A DNA stretch of 64,000 bases from Nocardia cyriacigeorgica (GCF_029868385.1 NZ_JARWNX010000058.1:91470-155469); one strand, 5' to 3'; counted from the stretch's first letter, positions 17,215 through 26,876 are shown. Program-made: numbers and translations. Notes: generated from the letters alone by a model not told the origin.

Positions 17215-17589
17215 ATGACCGTCATCCGACACTCCGACACCCGCCGCACCGAAACCCCCGGCGGCATCATGACCACCCTCGCCTCCCCCACCCAGGGCGG
17301 CTCATCACTGGCGCTGTGGCGAGTCGAGATGGCGCCGGGCAAATCAGGCCCGCGCCATTACATCGACACCGAGCAGGTGTGGACCATCATCACCGGACGC
17401 GCCGACATCGACCTCGACGGCACCGCACTCGTCGCCGAAGCCGGAGACACCGCGATCCTCGCCGCCGATATCCTCCGCCAGATCACCTGCGGCCCCGAAG
17501 GTTTCACCGCCATTGTGACCGCACCGGCCGGTGCGCGCGCCAGCACTCCCGACAGCGACACCGCGATCGTCCCGCCCTGGATCGCCTGA
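17215..17589 (+). CDS. Small cupin-domain protein
   Basis: 124 residues, ATG 17215 with AAGGA 9 nt upstream. The single cupin barrel is visible as GPRHYIDTEQVWTIITGRADIDLDG (cupin motif 1, in which the usual two-His GxxHxH pattern is reduced to one His, H43, then E48) and GDTAILAADILRQITCGPEG (motif 2, usual His replaced). With metal ligands reduced, an enzymatic role is doubtful; ligand binding or detoxification linked to the MarR effector is more likely. Divergently transcribed from the MarR gene. Confidence 0.75.
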   Translation: MTVIRHSDTRRTETPGGIMTTLASPTQGGSSLALWRVEMAPGKSGPRHYIDTEQVWTIITGRADIDLDGTALVAEAGDTAILAADILRQITCGPEGFTAIVTAPAGARASTPDSDTAIVPPWIA

Positions 17590-17604
17590 GACCGTGGTGC
17601 GCTT

Positions 17605-17620
17605 CGGGTCCGCGGACCCG
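17605..17620. terminator. Perfect GC palindrome between convergent cupin and bioA genes
   Basis: CGGGTCC-GC-GGACCCG is a 16-bp perfect palindrome 15 bp past the cupin stop, in the 137-bp gap before the bioA stop. It may act as a terminator stem; there is no T-run. Confidence 0.45.
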
Positions 17621-17726
17621 AGCCGCCGAGGGCTCGCCGTCGGGTCGATCGCGTCACCCGATCCCAGACCGGCTTCGGCGTCGGATCGACTCGAAACCTA
17701 TTGCCCACCACTGCAACCCACAGCGA

Positions 17727-18995
17727 TCACGCCACCCTCGCCGCGGCGAGCATCCCCGAGGTGATGGTGGCGACGTCGGCGCTGGTGCTGATGAACGGCG
17801 GCATGGTGTAGATGAGGTTGCGGAAGGGGCGCAGCCAGGCGCCAACGGAGACGGCGGCGTCGGTGGCGGCGCGCATATCGACGGGGTGGTCGAGTTCGAT
17901 GACGCCGATCGCGCCGAGCACACGAACCTCGGTGACGCCAGGCAGCTCTCGCGCCGGGGCGAGGCCCGCTTCGAGTTCGCCCTCGATGCGAGGCACCTCA
18001 CCGCGCCAGTCGCGCGAGAGCAGCAGTTCGGTCGAGGCGATGGCGACCGCGCAAGCCAGCGGATTGCCCATGAAGGTGGGGCCGTGCATGAGGCCACCGT
18101 GTGCGGCGCTGAGGGTTTCGGCGATCCGCTCGGTACACAGGGCGGCGGCGAGGGTGAGGTAGCCGCCGGTGAGGGCCTTGCCGACGCACATCACATCGGG
18201 CGCGACACCGGCCTGTTCGGCAGCGAAAAACGTTCCGGTGCGGCCGAATCCGGTGGCGATCTCATCGAAGACGAGCAGTACTCCGTTGGCGTCGCACAGT
18301 CGGCGTAGCTCGGTGAGGTAGCGGGGATCATGCCAGCGCATACCACCGGCGCCCTGCACGACCGGTTCCACGATGACGGCGGCGAGTTCATCGGCGTGCT
18401 CGGTGAGCGCGCGCTCGAGTTCGGCGACGTAGCCGGGGTCGAATTCGCGCGGCGGGGCGGGTACGAAGACCTGCTCGGCCAGGATGTCGGTCCACAGCGC
18501 GTGCATGCCACCCTCGGGGTCGCACACGCTCATGGGGGTGAAGGTGTCGCCGTGGTAGCCGCCGCGCCAGGTGAGCAGACGCCGTTTACCGGGCCGCCCG
18601 AGCGCGCGCTGATATTGCAGGCACATCTTCACCGCGACCTCCACCGACACCGACCCGGAGTCACAGAGGAAGACCTTGTCCAACCCGGTGGGAGTGAGCC
18701 GCACCAGCAGTTCGGTCAGCCGTGCCGCCGGTTCGTGGGTGAGCCCGCCGAACATGACATGACTCATCCGCTGCGACTGCATCAGCAGCGCCGAATCCAA
18801 CACCGGATGCCGATACCCGTGCACCGCCGCCCACCAGGAACTCATCCCGTCGACCAGCTCCCGCCCATCGGCCAATGTCAGCCTGGTCCCCGACGCCGAC
18901 GCCACCACCAGCGGCTCGGTCGTCGCCGGAAACCCCCCGTACGGGTGCCAGACATGTTTCGCGTCGATGGCGGTGATCTCGTCGGGCGTCAACAT
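17727..18995 (-). CDS. bioA: Adenosylmethionine-8-amino-7-oxononanoate aminotransferase
   Basis: 422 residues from ATG 18995 (AAGGG 8 nt upstream; a GTG one codon earlier is possible). The class III aminotransferase has WHPYGG at the N-terminus, DGMSSWWAAVHGYRHP (substrate loop typical of BioA), CDSGSVSVEVAVKM, DEIATGFGRTGTFFA, and the PLP lysine in CVGKALTGGYLTLAA. It makes 7,8-diaminononanoate using SAM as amino donor. It is separated from bioFD by the MarR/cupin pair and has its own BioQ site about 50 bp upstream. Confidence 0.94.
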   Translation of the reverse strand: MLTPDEITAIDAKHVWHPYGGFPATTEPLVVASASGTRLTLADGRELVDGMSSWWAAVHGYRHPVLDSALLMQSQRMSHVMFGGLTHEPAARLTELLVRLTPTGLDKVFLCDSGSVSVEVAVKMCLQYQRALGRPGKRRLLTWRGGYHGDTFTPMSVCDPEGGMHALWTDILAEQVFVPAPPREFDPGYVAELERALTEHADELAAVIVEPVVQGAGGMRWHDPRYLTELRRLCDANGVLLVFDEIATGFGRTGTFFAAEQAGVAPDVMCVGKALTGGYLTLAAALCTERIAETLSAAHGGLMHGPTFMGNPLACAVAIASTELLLSRDWRGEVPRIEGELEAGLAPARELPGVTEVRVLGAIGVIELDHPVDMRAATDAAVSVGAWLRPFRNLIYTMPPFISTSADVATITSGMLAAARVA

Positions 18996-19042
18996 CACAG
19001 CAACCCTTCACCCAGCGGACGAACCGCCCCGATCAGGCGGCC

Positions 19043-19057
19043 TTGAACACCGTTCAA
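19043..19057. promoter_or_regulatory. BioQ-type operator upstream of bioA
   Basis: TTGAAC-ACC-GTTCAA is a perfect 15-bp dyad containing TGAACnnnGTTCA (19044-19056). On the minus strand a TAACTT -10 box overlaps its upstream edge, giving a leader of about 50 nt for bioA. Confidence 0.87.
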
Positions 19058-19484
19058 GTTAGCATCGGACCTGCGGACGCCACCACGCCGGGACGAGCCG
19101 TCGCCGCGACCGGCTCCCGCAGGGTCTGCACGAATGGGATCGACACCGATGCCGATGACCCGGTGCGCGCCCACCCTGCGCCGCGCCACAACACCCGGCC
19201 GACGACCCCGGAGGTCGTCCTGCACTACGGCACCCCGGCCGACGATCGCACCACCACAGCCCTTCATGCTGCACGCACCAGCCCACGCCGTCCGCGAGCC
19301 CCTGCATTGGACGTACCGACGACGACGCCACATCCGGCGCCACCGCGAACACGCACCCCTACCGGTAGGCGCACCGAGCGCCTCGCGTATCGCCGCCGAG
19401 TGCGGGCCTCTACCGCACACCGCCCGCCCACTCAACGCGCAGGGCCGCAGCGGCGGCACAGTAACGCCGGTTAGGGTCGTTGCC
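19058..19484. other. Intergenic stretch with the glgX promoter at its right end
   Basis: About 430 bp between the bioA operator and glgX. Long open frames cross it on both strands, but they show no motif and have atypical composition. The only clear signal is TAGGGT (19472-19477), a TANNNT -10 box 7 nt before the glgX ATG, predicting a leaderless mRNA. Confidence 0.5.
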
Positions 19485-21602
19485 ATGGTTTCGCCCGACT
19501 CCGCTTCCGCCGCGGCACCGCTCGGTGTCTGGCCGGGTAGCGCGTATCCGCTGGGCGCGACCTACGACGGGGCGGGGACGAATTTCTCGGTGTTCACCGA
19601 GGTCGCCGACGCGGTGCAGTTGTGCCTGGTCGACAAACACGGCGACGAGACGCGCATCGGGTTGGACGAGGTCGACGGGCATGTCTGGCACGCCTATCTG
19701 CCGGGTGTCGGGCCGGGTCAGCGGTACGGGTTCCGGGTGCACGGGCCCTACGATCCGCAGCGGGGCCTGCGCTGCGATCCGAGCAAACTGCTACTCGATC
19801 CGTACGGCAAGGCATTCGATGGCACGTTCGCCGACCATCCGTCGCTGTACACCTTCGGTCAGGATTCGCTGGGCCACACGATGACCGGTGTGGTGATCAA
19901 CCCGTTCTTCGACTGGGGTTCCGATCGTCCGCCGAAACGGCCGTATCACGAGACGGTGATCTACGAGGCGCACGTCAAGGGCATGACCATCACTCACCCT
20001 GACGTCCCCGAGGAACTGCGCGGCACCTACGCGGGCCTGGCGCATCCGGCGATCATCGAGCATCTGCGCGGACTCGGCGTCACCGCGATCGAACTGATGC
20101 CGGTGCACCAGTTCCTGCACGACCGTATCCTGCTCGACCAGGGCCTGCGCAATTATTGGGGCTACAACAGTGTCGGCTATCTGGCCCCGCATCACGAGTA
20201 CGCGGCGGGCGGCCGGGCCGGTGCGGCGGTGACCGAATTCAAGGCGATGGTGCGCGCATTGCACGCCGAGGGCATCGAGGTGATCCTGGACGTGGTGTAC
20301 AACCACACCGCGGAGGGGAACCATTTCGGGCCGACCATCGGTTTCCGTGGCATCGACAATGCCGCCTACTACCGCCTGATGGACGACGAGCCCGCGCACT
20401 ACATGGATTACACCGGCACCGGCAACAGCCTCAATGTGCGCCATCCGCACACCTTGCAGCTGATCATGGATTCGCTGCGCTACTGGGTGCTGGAGATGCA
20501 TGTGGACGGTTTCCGCTTCGATCTGGCCGCCACCCTGGCGCGCGAACTGCACGATGTGGACCGGTTGTCCACGTTCTTCGATCTGGTGCAGCAGGACCCG
20601 GTGGTCAGCCAGGTCAAACTCATCGCCGAACCGTGGGATGTGGGTGAGGGCGGCTATCAGGTCGGCAATTTCCCGAGTCTGTGGACCGAATGGAACGGCA
20701 AATACCGCGATACCGTCCGCGACTATTGGCGCGGTGAACATGCGACGCTCGGCGAGTTCGCGTCCCGGTTCACCGGCTCCTCGGATCTGTACGAGGCGAC
20801 CGGGCGCCGACCGAGCGCCTCGATCAATTTCATCACCGCGCACGACGGGTTCACCCTGCGCGATCTGGTGTCCTACAACGACAAGCACAACGAGGCCAAT
20901 GGCGAAGGCAACCGCGACGGCGAAAGCCACAACCGGTCCTGGAACTGCGGTGTGGAAGGCCCAACCGACGATCCTGAGGTGCTCGCCCTGCGGGCACGCC
21001 AGTCACGCAATCTGCTCGCCACCCTGATCCTGAGCCAGGGCACACCGATGCTCGCACACGGTGACGAGATGGGCCGCACCCAGTCCGGCAATAACAATGT
21101 CTACTGCCAGGATTCGGAACTGGCGTGGATGGATTGGTCGCTGGCGCACAAGAACGCCGATCTGCTCGACTTCACCCGCACCGCGATCGCGTTGCGTACC
21201 ACACATCCGGTGTTCCGCCGACGCCGGTTCCTGGCGGGCGGCCCGAGCCGCGACACCGGCCATCCGCGCGATATCGCCTGGCTCACGCCCACGGGCGCGG
21301 AGATGACCGACGCCGACTGGGACAGCGGTTTCGGCCGGTCGCTGGCGGTGTTCCTCGACGGTGCGGGCATCCAGGAGCCGGGCCCGCGCGGCGAACGCAT
21401 CACCGACGATTCGTTCCTGCTGTGTTTCAACGCCCACGACAGCGCACTCGATTTCACCCTCCCCGCCCACGATTTCGGCGCCGAATGGTCGGTCGCCCTG
21501 GATTGTTCAGCACCCGACGGACGCACCGAGGCCAGCTATGCCGCGGCGAGCACCGTCACCGTCACCGCCCGTTGTCTGCTCGTCCTCCGCCGCACCGCCT
21601 GA
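19485..21602 (+). CDS. glgX: Glycogen/maltooligosaccharide debranching enzyme (GlgX/TreX)
   Basis: 705 residues from ATG 19485. An N-terminal CBM48 (PLGATYDGAGTNFSVFTEVADAVQLCL) precedes a GH13 isoamylase barrel. The four GH13 regions are intact: LDVVYNHTAEGN, GFRFDLAATLAR (nucleophile Asp), LIAEPWDVG (acid Glu) and FITAHDGFTLRD. It hydrolyses alpha-1,6 branches of glycogen or maltodextrin and in the TreX role feeds linear chains to TreY. treY follows after only 11 bp. Nothing is truncated; length fits GlgX/TreX. Confidence 0.93.
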   Translation: MVSPDSASAAAPLGVWPGSAYPLGATYDGAGTNFSVFTEVADAVQLCLVDKHGDETRIGLDEVDGHVWHAYLPGVGPGQRYGFRVHGPYDPQRGLRCDPSKLLLDPYGKAFDGTFADHPSLYTFGQDSLGHTMTGVVINPFFDWGSDRPPKRPYHETVIYEAHVKGMTITHPDVPEELRGTYAGLAHPAIIEHLRGLGVTAIELMPVHQFLHDRILLDQGLRNYWGYNSVGYLAPHHEYAAGGRAGAAVTEFKAMVRALHAEGIEVILDVVYNHTAEGNHFGPTIGFRGIDNAAYYRLMDDEPAHYMDYTGTGNSLNVRHPHTLQLIMDSLRYWVLEMHVDGFRFDLAATLARELHDVDRLSTFFDLVQQDPVVSQVKLIAEPWDVGEGGYQVGNFPSLWTEWNGKYRDTVRDYWRGEHATLGEFASRFTGSSDLYEATGRRPSASINFITAHDGFTLRDLVSYNDKHNEANGEGNRDGESHNRSWNCGVEGPTDDPEVLALRARQSRNLLATLILSQGTPMLAHGDEMGRTQSGNNNVYCQDSELAWMDWSLAHKNADLLDFTRTAIALRTTHPVFRRRRFLAGGPSRDTGHPRDIAWLTPTGAEMTDADWDSGFGRSLAVFLDGAGIQEPGPRGERITDDSFLLCFNAHDSALDFTLPAHDFGAEWSVALDCSAPDGRTEASYAAASTVTVTARCLLVLRRTA

Positions 21603-21613
21603 CCGATACGAAC

Positions 21614-24058
21614 ATGACCGAGAAGAACCTGACCGCCACGCATCTCACCGATCCACAGTCCATGCGCCGCCCGGCTCGGGCGACGCCGATCCGCAGCACC
21701 TACCGGCTGCAACTCCGTCCGGACGCGCTGACCTTCGCCGACGCCGCCGTCATCGCCGAATACCTACAGCAACTGGGCATCTCACATCTGTATCTGTCGC
21801 CGGTGATGACCGCCGCGCACGGGTCGACCCACGGCTACGACGTCACCGACCCGACCACGGTGTCGGCCGCGCTCGGTGGGCCCGGCGGACTCAAGGCGCT
21901 CTCGGACGAGGTGCGCAGCCGCGGGATGGGGTTGATCATCGATCTGGTCCCCAACCATGTGGGTGTGGGCGATCCGCGGCAGAACGCGTGGTGGTGGGAT
22001 GTGCTGCGATACGGTCCGGAATCGCAGTACGCGCACTATTTCGATATCGATTGGAGCCCGGTCAACGGCACGGGCGGGCGGCTGGCGCTGCCGGTATTGC
22101 AGAGCGAGAACGATCCGGCGGCGCTGACCGTCGACCGGTCCGGCCCGGAGCCGATGCTGGCCCTGCACGATCTGCGTTTCCCCATCGCCCCGGACACCGA
22201 TGGCGACAATGCGCTGCGCATCCACGACAAACAGCATTATCGGCTGGTCAGCTGGAAGTCCGGGCTGTGCAGCTATCGCCGGTTCTTCGCGGTGAGTGGG
22301 TTGGCGGCGCTGCGGCAGGAGGATCGGGAGGTTTTCGAGGCCACCCATCGTGAGCTGGCGGCGTGGTGTGAGCACGAGTTGATCGACGGTGTGCGGGTGG
22401 ATCATCCCGACGGCCTGTCCTATCCCGCGGCGTATCTGTCGCGGCTGCGCAGTCTGATCGGGCCGCATCGGCTGCTGCTGGTGGAGAAGATCCTGGCCAA
22501 CCGGGAACCGCTGGACGCGACGCTGCCCATCGACGGCACCACCGGCTACGACGCGCTCGCCGATGTGGGCGGGGTGCTGATCGATCCGGAGGGTGAGCAG
22601 ACGCTGACCGAGCTGTCCCAGCATTTCGCCGGACACGGCAGCGACCGCGCCTGGATCGGCGAGAAGCAGCATCGCATCAAACGCGCTGTCGCCGAGAGCA
22701 TTCTGGCCCCGGAGATCCGGCGGTTGGTGGCGGCGATCAAACGCGATGCGGGTGTGAACGGATTCGACGCCTCCGGGATCAGCGATATGGCGTTGACCAA
22801 CGCGACCATCGAGGTGCTGGCGTTCATGCCGGTGTACCGGGTGGATTACGCCCCGCTGGCCGGGATGACCGGTGCCGTGGTCGCCGATGTGGAAAAACGC
22901 AACAGTGAACTCACCGCACCGCTGTCGGTGCTGGTGGCGGCGCTGGCCACCGGTGGTGAGGCGGCGGTGCGGTTCAGCCAGGTGGGTGGTGCGATCACCG
23001 CGAAGGCCGTCGAGGACACCATGTTCTATCGGGCGGCGCGGCTGGTGTCGCTCCAGGAGGTGGGCGGCAATCCGGGCCGGTTCGGCTATTCGCTCAACGA
23101 GTTCCATCTCGCCAACAGTGAACGCGCGCAACGCTGGCCCGCCACCATGACCACGCTGTCCACCCACGACACCAAACGCGGTGAGGATGTGCGCGCCCGC
23201 ATCGGGGTGCTGTCGCAGGTGGCGACGCGGTGGGCCCGGTCGGTGGCCTCCTGGCAGGAGCGCACACCCGGCCCCGACGGTGCGACCACGCTGTTCCTGC
23301 TCCAGAACATGTTCGGTGTCTGGCCCGCCGACGGACGCCCCGCCGCCTCGGTGCCGGGGCTGCGGGATCGGTTGCACCGGTTCGCGGAGAAGGCGGTACG
23401 CGAAGCGGGTGAACACAGTTCATGGGAGGAACCCGATCCCGAGTTCGAATCCGCGGTGCACACCTGGTTGGACGCGGTGATCGACGGCCCGGTCGGCTCC
23501 GCCCTCGGCGATCTGGTGCACGAACTCGCACCGCACGCCTGGACCGACGCGCTGTCGCAGAAACTGCTGCAACTGTGCGGGCCCGGCATCCCGGACATCT
23601 ATCAGGGCTGTGAGCTGTGGGAGGACTCGCTGGTCGACCCGGACAATCGGCGGCCGGTGGATTTCGCGACCCGCGTCGGCATGCTGCAATCGCTCACCGG
23701 CACACCGGGTTTGGATACCACCGGTGCGGCGAAGATGTGGATCGTGGCCTATGCGCTATGGTTGCGTCGGGAGCGGCCGGACTGTTTCGTCGGCGGCACG
23801 TATCTGCCGCTGTTCGCGACCGGTGAGCAGGCGGGGAAACTGGTGTCGTATGCGCGGGGCCGCACCGGTGAGGCGCCGGAGATCATCGTGGCCGCGACCA
23901 GGCACAGCGTGTCATTGGCCGAGTCCGGCTGGGGTGACACCGTGCTGGATCTGCCGCAGGGCACCTGGACCGACCGGCTCACCGGGCACACCTTCCAGGG
24001 GCGGGCCCGGTTGGAGAAGCTGTTCGCCCGGCTGCCGGTGGCGCTGCTGGTGCGCTGA
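21614..24058 (+). CDS. treY: Maltooligosyltrehalose synthase
   Basis: 814 residues from ATG 21614 (a second Met at 21662 is possible; no good Shine-Dalgarno for either). The GH13 subfamily enzyme has STYRLQLRPDALTFADAA at the start, then IIDLVPNHVGVGDPRQNAWWWDVL, GVRVDHPDGLSYP (nucleophile Asp), LLLVEKIL (acid Glu) and TTLSTHDTKRGEDVRARI. It isomerises the terminal alpha-1,4 bond of a maltooligosaccharide to an alpha,alpha-1,1 bond. The next enzyme, TreZ, is encoded 14 kb away on the other strand. Confidence 0.94.
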   Translation: MTEKNLTATHLTDPQSMRRPARATPIRSTYRLQLRPDALTFADAAVIAEYLQQLGISHLYLSPVMTAAHGSTHGYDVTDPTTVSAALGGPGGLKALSDEVRSRGMGLIIDLVPNHVGVGDPRQNAWWWDVLRYGPESQYAHYFDIDWSPVNGTGGRLALPVLQSENDPAALTVDRSGPEPMLALHDLRFPIAPDTDGDNALRIHDKQHYRLVSWKSGLCSYRRFFAVSGLAALRQEDREVFEATHRELAAWCEHELIDGVRVDHPDGLSYPAAYLSRLRSLIGPHRLLLVEKILANREPLDATLPIDGTTGYDALADVGGVLIDPEGEQTLTELSQHFAGHGSDRAWIGEKQHRIKRAVAESILAPEIRRLVAAIKRDAGVNGFDASGISDMALTNATIEVLAFMPVYRVDYAPLAGMTGAVVADVEKRNSELTAPLSVLVAALATGGEAAVRFSQVGGAITAKAVEDTMFYRAARLVSLQEVGGNPGRFGYSLNEFHLANSERAQRWPATMTTLSTHDTKRGEDVRARIGVLSQVATRWARSVASWQERTPGPDGATTLFLLQNMFGVWPADGRPAASVPGLRDRLHRFAEKAVREAGEHSSWEEPDPEFESAVHTWLDAVIDGPVGSALGDLVHELAPHAWTDALSQKLLQLCGPGIPDIYQGCELWEDSLVDPDNRRPVDFATRVGMLQSLTGTPGLDTTGAAKMWIVAYALWLRRERPDCFVGGTYLPLFATGEQAGKLVSYARGRTGEAPEIIVAATRHSVSLAESGWGDTVLDLPQGTWTDRLTGHTFQGRARLEKLFARLPVALLVR

Positions 24059-24063
24059 CGCGC

Positions 24064-25203
24064 TCAATCGCCCAGTTGAGCGCTCACCGGGACGGTCTTC
24101 TCGATCAGTTCCTCCGGGAACATCCCGCCCAGATCCTCCTGCCAGCGGCTCAGGTTGGCGGGGCGGTAGTCGTCGTTCTGGGTGCAGGATGCCAGCCGGA
24201 TGCCGATATCGTCGGCGATGCCGAGTTTGCGCCAGGAATCCCAGTGGAACCGTCGACTGCGCGGATTGCGCAGCGTGCGCAGCAGATTCAGGATGCGGTA
24301 GCCGATACCGAGCGAATCGTGGCGCGCCATGTGGTCGGCGCCGCCGCAGCGTTCGGACAGGTTCTCCAGGCGGTCGCGGTCGAACACCAGACCCACCGAT
24401 TCGGCCTCGGCCACCATCCAGCGCAGCGTGATGTCCGACAGTCCGCATTCGGTGTAGCCGCCGCCGATATCGCTGTGCACGCCTTCGAACCACACCTGCT
24501 TGACCCGTTGGAAACCCCTGCGGTACTTCACGTTCGGCTCCACCGGAACCTCCCACAGGCAGGGTTCGAAATTGCGGCGCCGTTCGTCGATGGCCAACGC
24601 CTGCCGTGCGCAGTGCACGTTCGTGCCCAACCGGACGTCGTGGAACTTGTGCCGCAGCGACGTCAGCCCCGGCACGCCGAGCGCACCGACGGTGTCGAAG
24701 ACGCCGAGGAAATCGATCTTCGCCGGACCCGGATGGCAGTTCTCGCGCCGGAAATCCTCCCACTGCGCCGGGATGACCCCCTCGGGCGGCACCGGCTGCT
24801 TGTGGATGGCAAGGGCCTGCGGATACTTGCCGTCGATCATGGCTTCCGGCGTCATGATGCCGATCCGGCCGATCAGCCCGGCCAGGCTGCGGGCGGTGTA
24901 GGCACCGCGGCTGAAACCGAAGATGAAGATCTGATCGCCCGGTTCCCAGTTCAGCGCCAGATGCCAGTAGGCGGCCGACAGGTTCGCCTCCAGCCCCAAG
25001 CCGAACGCGCCGCCCATCAACCGGTCGGCGAGGAAGCCGCGCGCACCGGGACCGGATACGTAGGTCACCCACTGCTGCACCGGTTCGCCGCGCTCGTCGG
25101 GCGCGCTGTACCGGATGGTCTGCGCGATCTTGATGATGTTGGATACCGTCGTGCTGGACTCGGCCTTCCAGGTGCCGTCGCAGCACACCACAAGACGTTT
25201 CAT
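24064..25203 (-). CDS. DUF2235 alpha/beta hydrolase (Tle1-like fold)
   Basis: 379 residues from ATG 25203 (GGGAGG about 9 nt upstream). It opens with KRLVVCCDGTWK and carries the nucleophile elbow IFGFSRGAYTARSLAGL, then FLGVFDTVGALG with the second acid, and FEGVHSDIGGGY with the likely catalytic His. These are the blocks of the DUF2235 family, which includes type VI phospholipase effectors, although most actinobacterial members are uncharacterised intracellular hydrolases. No signal peptide. It converges on treY with 5 bp between the stops. Confidence 0.85.
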   Translation of the reverse strand: MKRLVVCCDGTWKAESSTTVSNIIKIAQTIRYSAPDERGEPVQQWVTYVSGPGARGFLADRLMGGAFGLGLEANLSAAYWHLALNWEPGDQIFIFGFSRGAYTARSLAGLIGRIGIMTPEAMIDGKYPQALAIHKQPVPPEGVIPAQWEDFRRENCHPGPAKIDFLGVFDTVGALGVPGLTSLRHKFHDVRLGTNVHCARQALAIDERRRNFEPCLWEVPVEPNVKYRRGFQRVKQVWFEGVHSDIGGGYTECGLSDITLRWMVAEAESVGLVFDRDRLENLSERCGGADHMARHDSLGIGYRILNLLRTLRNPRSRRFHWDSWRKLGIADDIGIRLASCTQNDDYRPANLSRWQEDLGGMFPEELIEKTVPVSAQLGD

Positions 25204-25564
25204 AACCCCGATCCTCCCGCCGCACCCCGCTCCGGGACCCGCGTACTCCACTACCCGAATATTCGTTCCCGCCCCCGGGACCGTTAATCGCCCGATTACT
25301 CGCTCCACCGTAACCACCTGAGGCGACAGCCGTCTCACATTTCCGAAGACCGTCGGGCCGCCGGATACGCGCGGATGCCGCGCTACAGCGATGTACGCCG
25401 AGTTGCGCGCCGACTACCGGCGTGGCAACGCACCGTAGAGGCATTCAGCCACCGCCCCGAACGTCGCCGAGCCACCGGGGACCGATGGCCGAGGCGAGCG
25501 ATGTGACGGGCGTACCACTGCCGTGCGTTCCGGCCGGTTCCGGCAGCCGATATCGGATCGCCGG
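25204..25564. other. Intergenic stretch, promoter of the DUF2235 gene
   Basis: About 360 bp between the hydrolase start and the stop of the next leftward MFS gene. A 10-bp palindrome CGAATATTCG lies at 25256-25265, about 55 bp before the hydrolase start, and may be part of its control region. No gene is recognised in the rest. Confidence 0.5.
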
Positions 25565-26791
25565 TCAGCATTGCAGCGACGCCGCGTCTCGGCGCTCCGA
25601 TCGAGGCCGGAGGCTGATCGCGGCATCGCGCCGGGTGATGCGGGCCAGTCCCCACACGACCAGTGCGGTGAAAGAGAAGGCAGCGCCGAGCGCGCAGGAG
25701 ATGGGCCAGCCCCAGATGCTGTAGGCCCACGTGGTGGTGATCGCACCGAGAGCGGAGCCGAGGGAGTAGAAGGCCATGTACGCACCGATGACGCTGCTGG
25801 CGCGGTCCGGGTGGGCCGTGGTCAGCAGGTGCTGGTTGGCGACATGCACTGCCTGGACGGCGAAGTCGAGCAGGACGATGCCGACGATGAGCAGCCACAG
25901 CGTCGTTTCGGTGCGGGCGATGAGCAGCCAGGTGACGGTGAGCAGAGCCAGTGCGTAGCCGGTGATCGTCTGTGCGCGACCGGAGTCGGCCCAGCGTCCC
26001 GCGCGGGCGGCGCCCAATATACCGGCCAAGCCCACCAGGCCGAACAGGCCGATCTGTGTCGTGCCGAAACTCCACGGCTCGGCGCCGAGGACGAGAGCGA
26101 GTCCGCTCCAGAGGGTTCCGAAGGACGCGAAGAGGAACAAGGCGATCAGGCCGCGGCTCAGAAACAGGCGATCGGTACGCACGAGCCGCCACATCGACGC
26201 CAGCACCTGCCCGTACCGAGCGCCGGGAGTTCCGCTGTGAGAGTCGAGCATCGTGGGGACGGTGAGGGCCAGCGCCACGCACAGCACCGCGAGCAGCGCG
26301 TACACCGACCGCCAGCCGACCGTGTCACCCAACGCACCGGCGACGACTCGCACGCCGAGGATTCCGACCACCACACCGGAAGTGACCGCACCGATATTGC
26401 GGCCACGCTCACCAGGTGCGGAGACAGCGGCAACGTAGGCGACGGTCACCTGAACGACCACCGCGAACAGTCCCGCGAGCGCCGCCCCTACCATCGCGAG
26501 GACACCGTTCGGCGCGGCGGCCACGATCGCGGCTCCCACGCCGGTGAGTACCAGATGCACGGTGATGAGCCTGCGACGATTCAGCACGTCGCCGAGCGGC
26601 ACCAACAGGATCAGGCCGACGAAGTAGCCGATTTGCCCAGCAGCGACCAACCCACCGAGCGACTCGCTGGTCAGCCCCAGGTCAGCGCCCGCCGCCGCCA
26701 GCACCGGCTGAATCGCATAGACCGTCGACACCGCCACCGCGCACACCAGCGCCAGCACTGCTCGCTGGCACCGGGTTACTCCCGTGACCAC
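25565..26791 (-). CDS. MFS transporter, multidrug efflux type
   Basis: 408 residues from GTG 26791 (GGGAGG 4 nt upstream, slightly short). About 12 hydrophobic helices and the MFS motif A LVPLGDVLNRRRLITVH are present, with a relaxed GxxGxxxGGxxxD. It resembles sugar-efflux/YnfM-like and drug-efflux permeases. Divergent from an HxlR regulator with a shared inverted repeat, so probably induced by the compound it exports. The C-terminal 20 residues are Arg-rich. Substrate unknown. Confidence 0.8.
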   Translation of the reverse strand: MVTGVTRCQRAVLALVCAVAVSTVYAIQPVLAAAGADLGLTSESLGGLVAAGQIGYFVGLILLVPLGDVLNRRRLITVHLVLTGVGAAIVAAAPNGVLAMVGAALAGLFAVVVQVTVAYVAAVSAPGERGRNIGAVTSGVVVGILGVRVVAGALGDTVGWRSVYALLAVLCVALALTVPTMLDSHSGTPGARYGQVLASMWRLVRTDRLFLSRGLIALFLFASFGTLWSGLALVLGAEPWSFGTTQIGLFGLVGLAGILGAARAGRWADSGRAQTITGYALALLTVTWLLIARTETTLWLLIVGIVLLDFAVQAVHVANQHLLTTAHPDRASSVIGAYMAFYSLGSALGAITTTWAYSIWGWPISCALGAAFSFTALVVWGLARITRRDAAISLRPRSERRDAASLQC

Positions 26792-26815
26792 CAGACCTCC
26801 CAATAAGTAGCAAAA

Positions 26816-26850
26816 TGAAACCATTTGGAGAGTAGGGCATAATGGTTTCA
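26816..26850. promoter_or_regulatory. Inverted-repeat operator in the MFS/HxlR divergent promoter
   Basis: TGAAACCAT (26816-26824) and ATGGTTTCA (26842-26850) are perfect 9-bp arms around 17 bp. A related AACCA-x-TTGG core recurs near 26819-26828 and 26857-26866. A CATAAT -10 box for the HxlR gene (26838-26843) lies inside. Confidence 0.65.
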
Positions 26851-26876
26851 AATCGCAACCAATTGGGAGGAGTGCC

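Noticed and set aside
19043..19474. A 143-codon rightward frame between bioA and glgX
   Set aside because: It begins inside the BioQ operator and encodes a Pro/Arg/Thr-rich sequence with no motif; no Shine-Dalgarno.
24064..25203. DUF2235 protein as a type VI secretion effector
   Set aside because: No VgrG, immunity or other secretion genes are nearby and the host type lacks a type VI system; an ordinary hydrolase is more likely.
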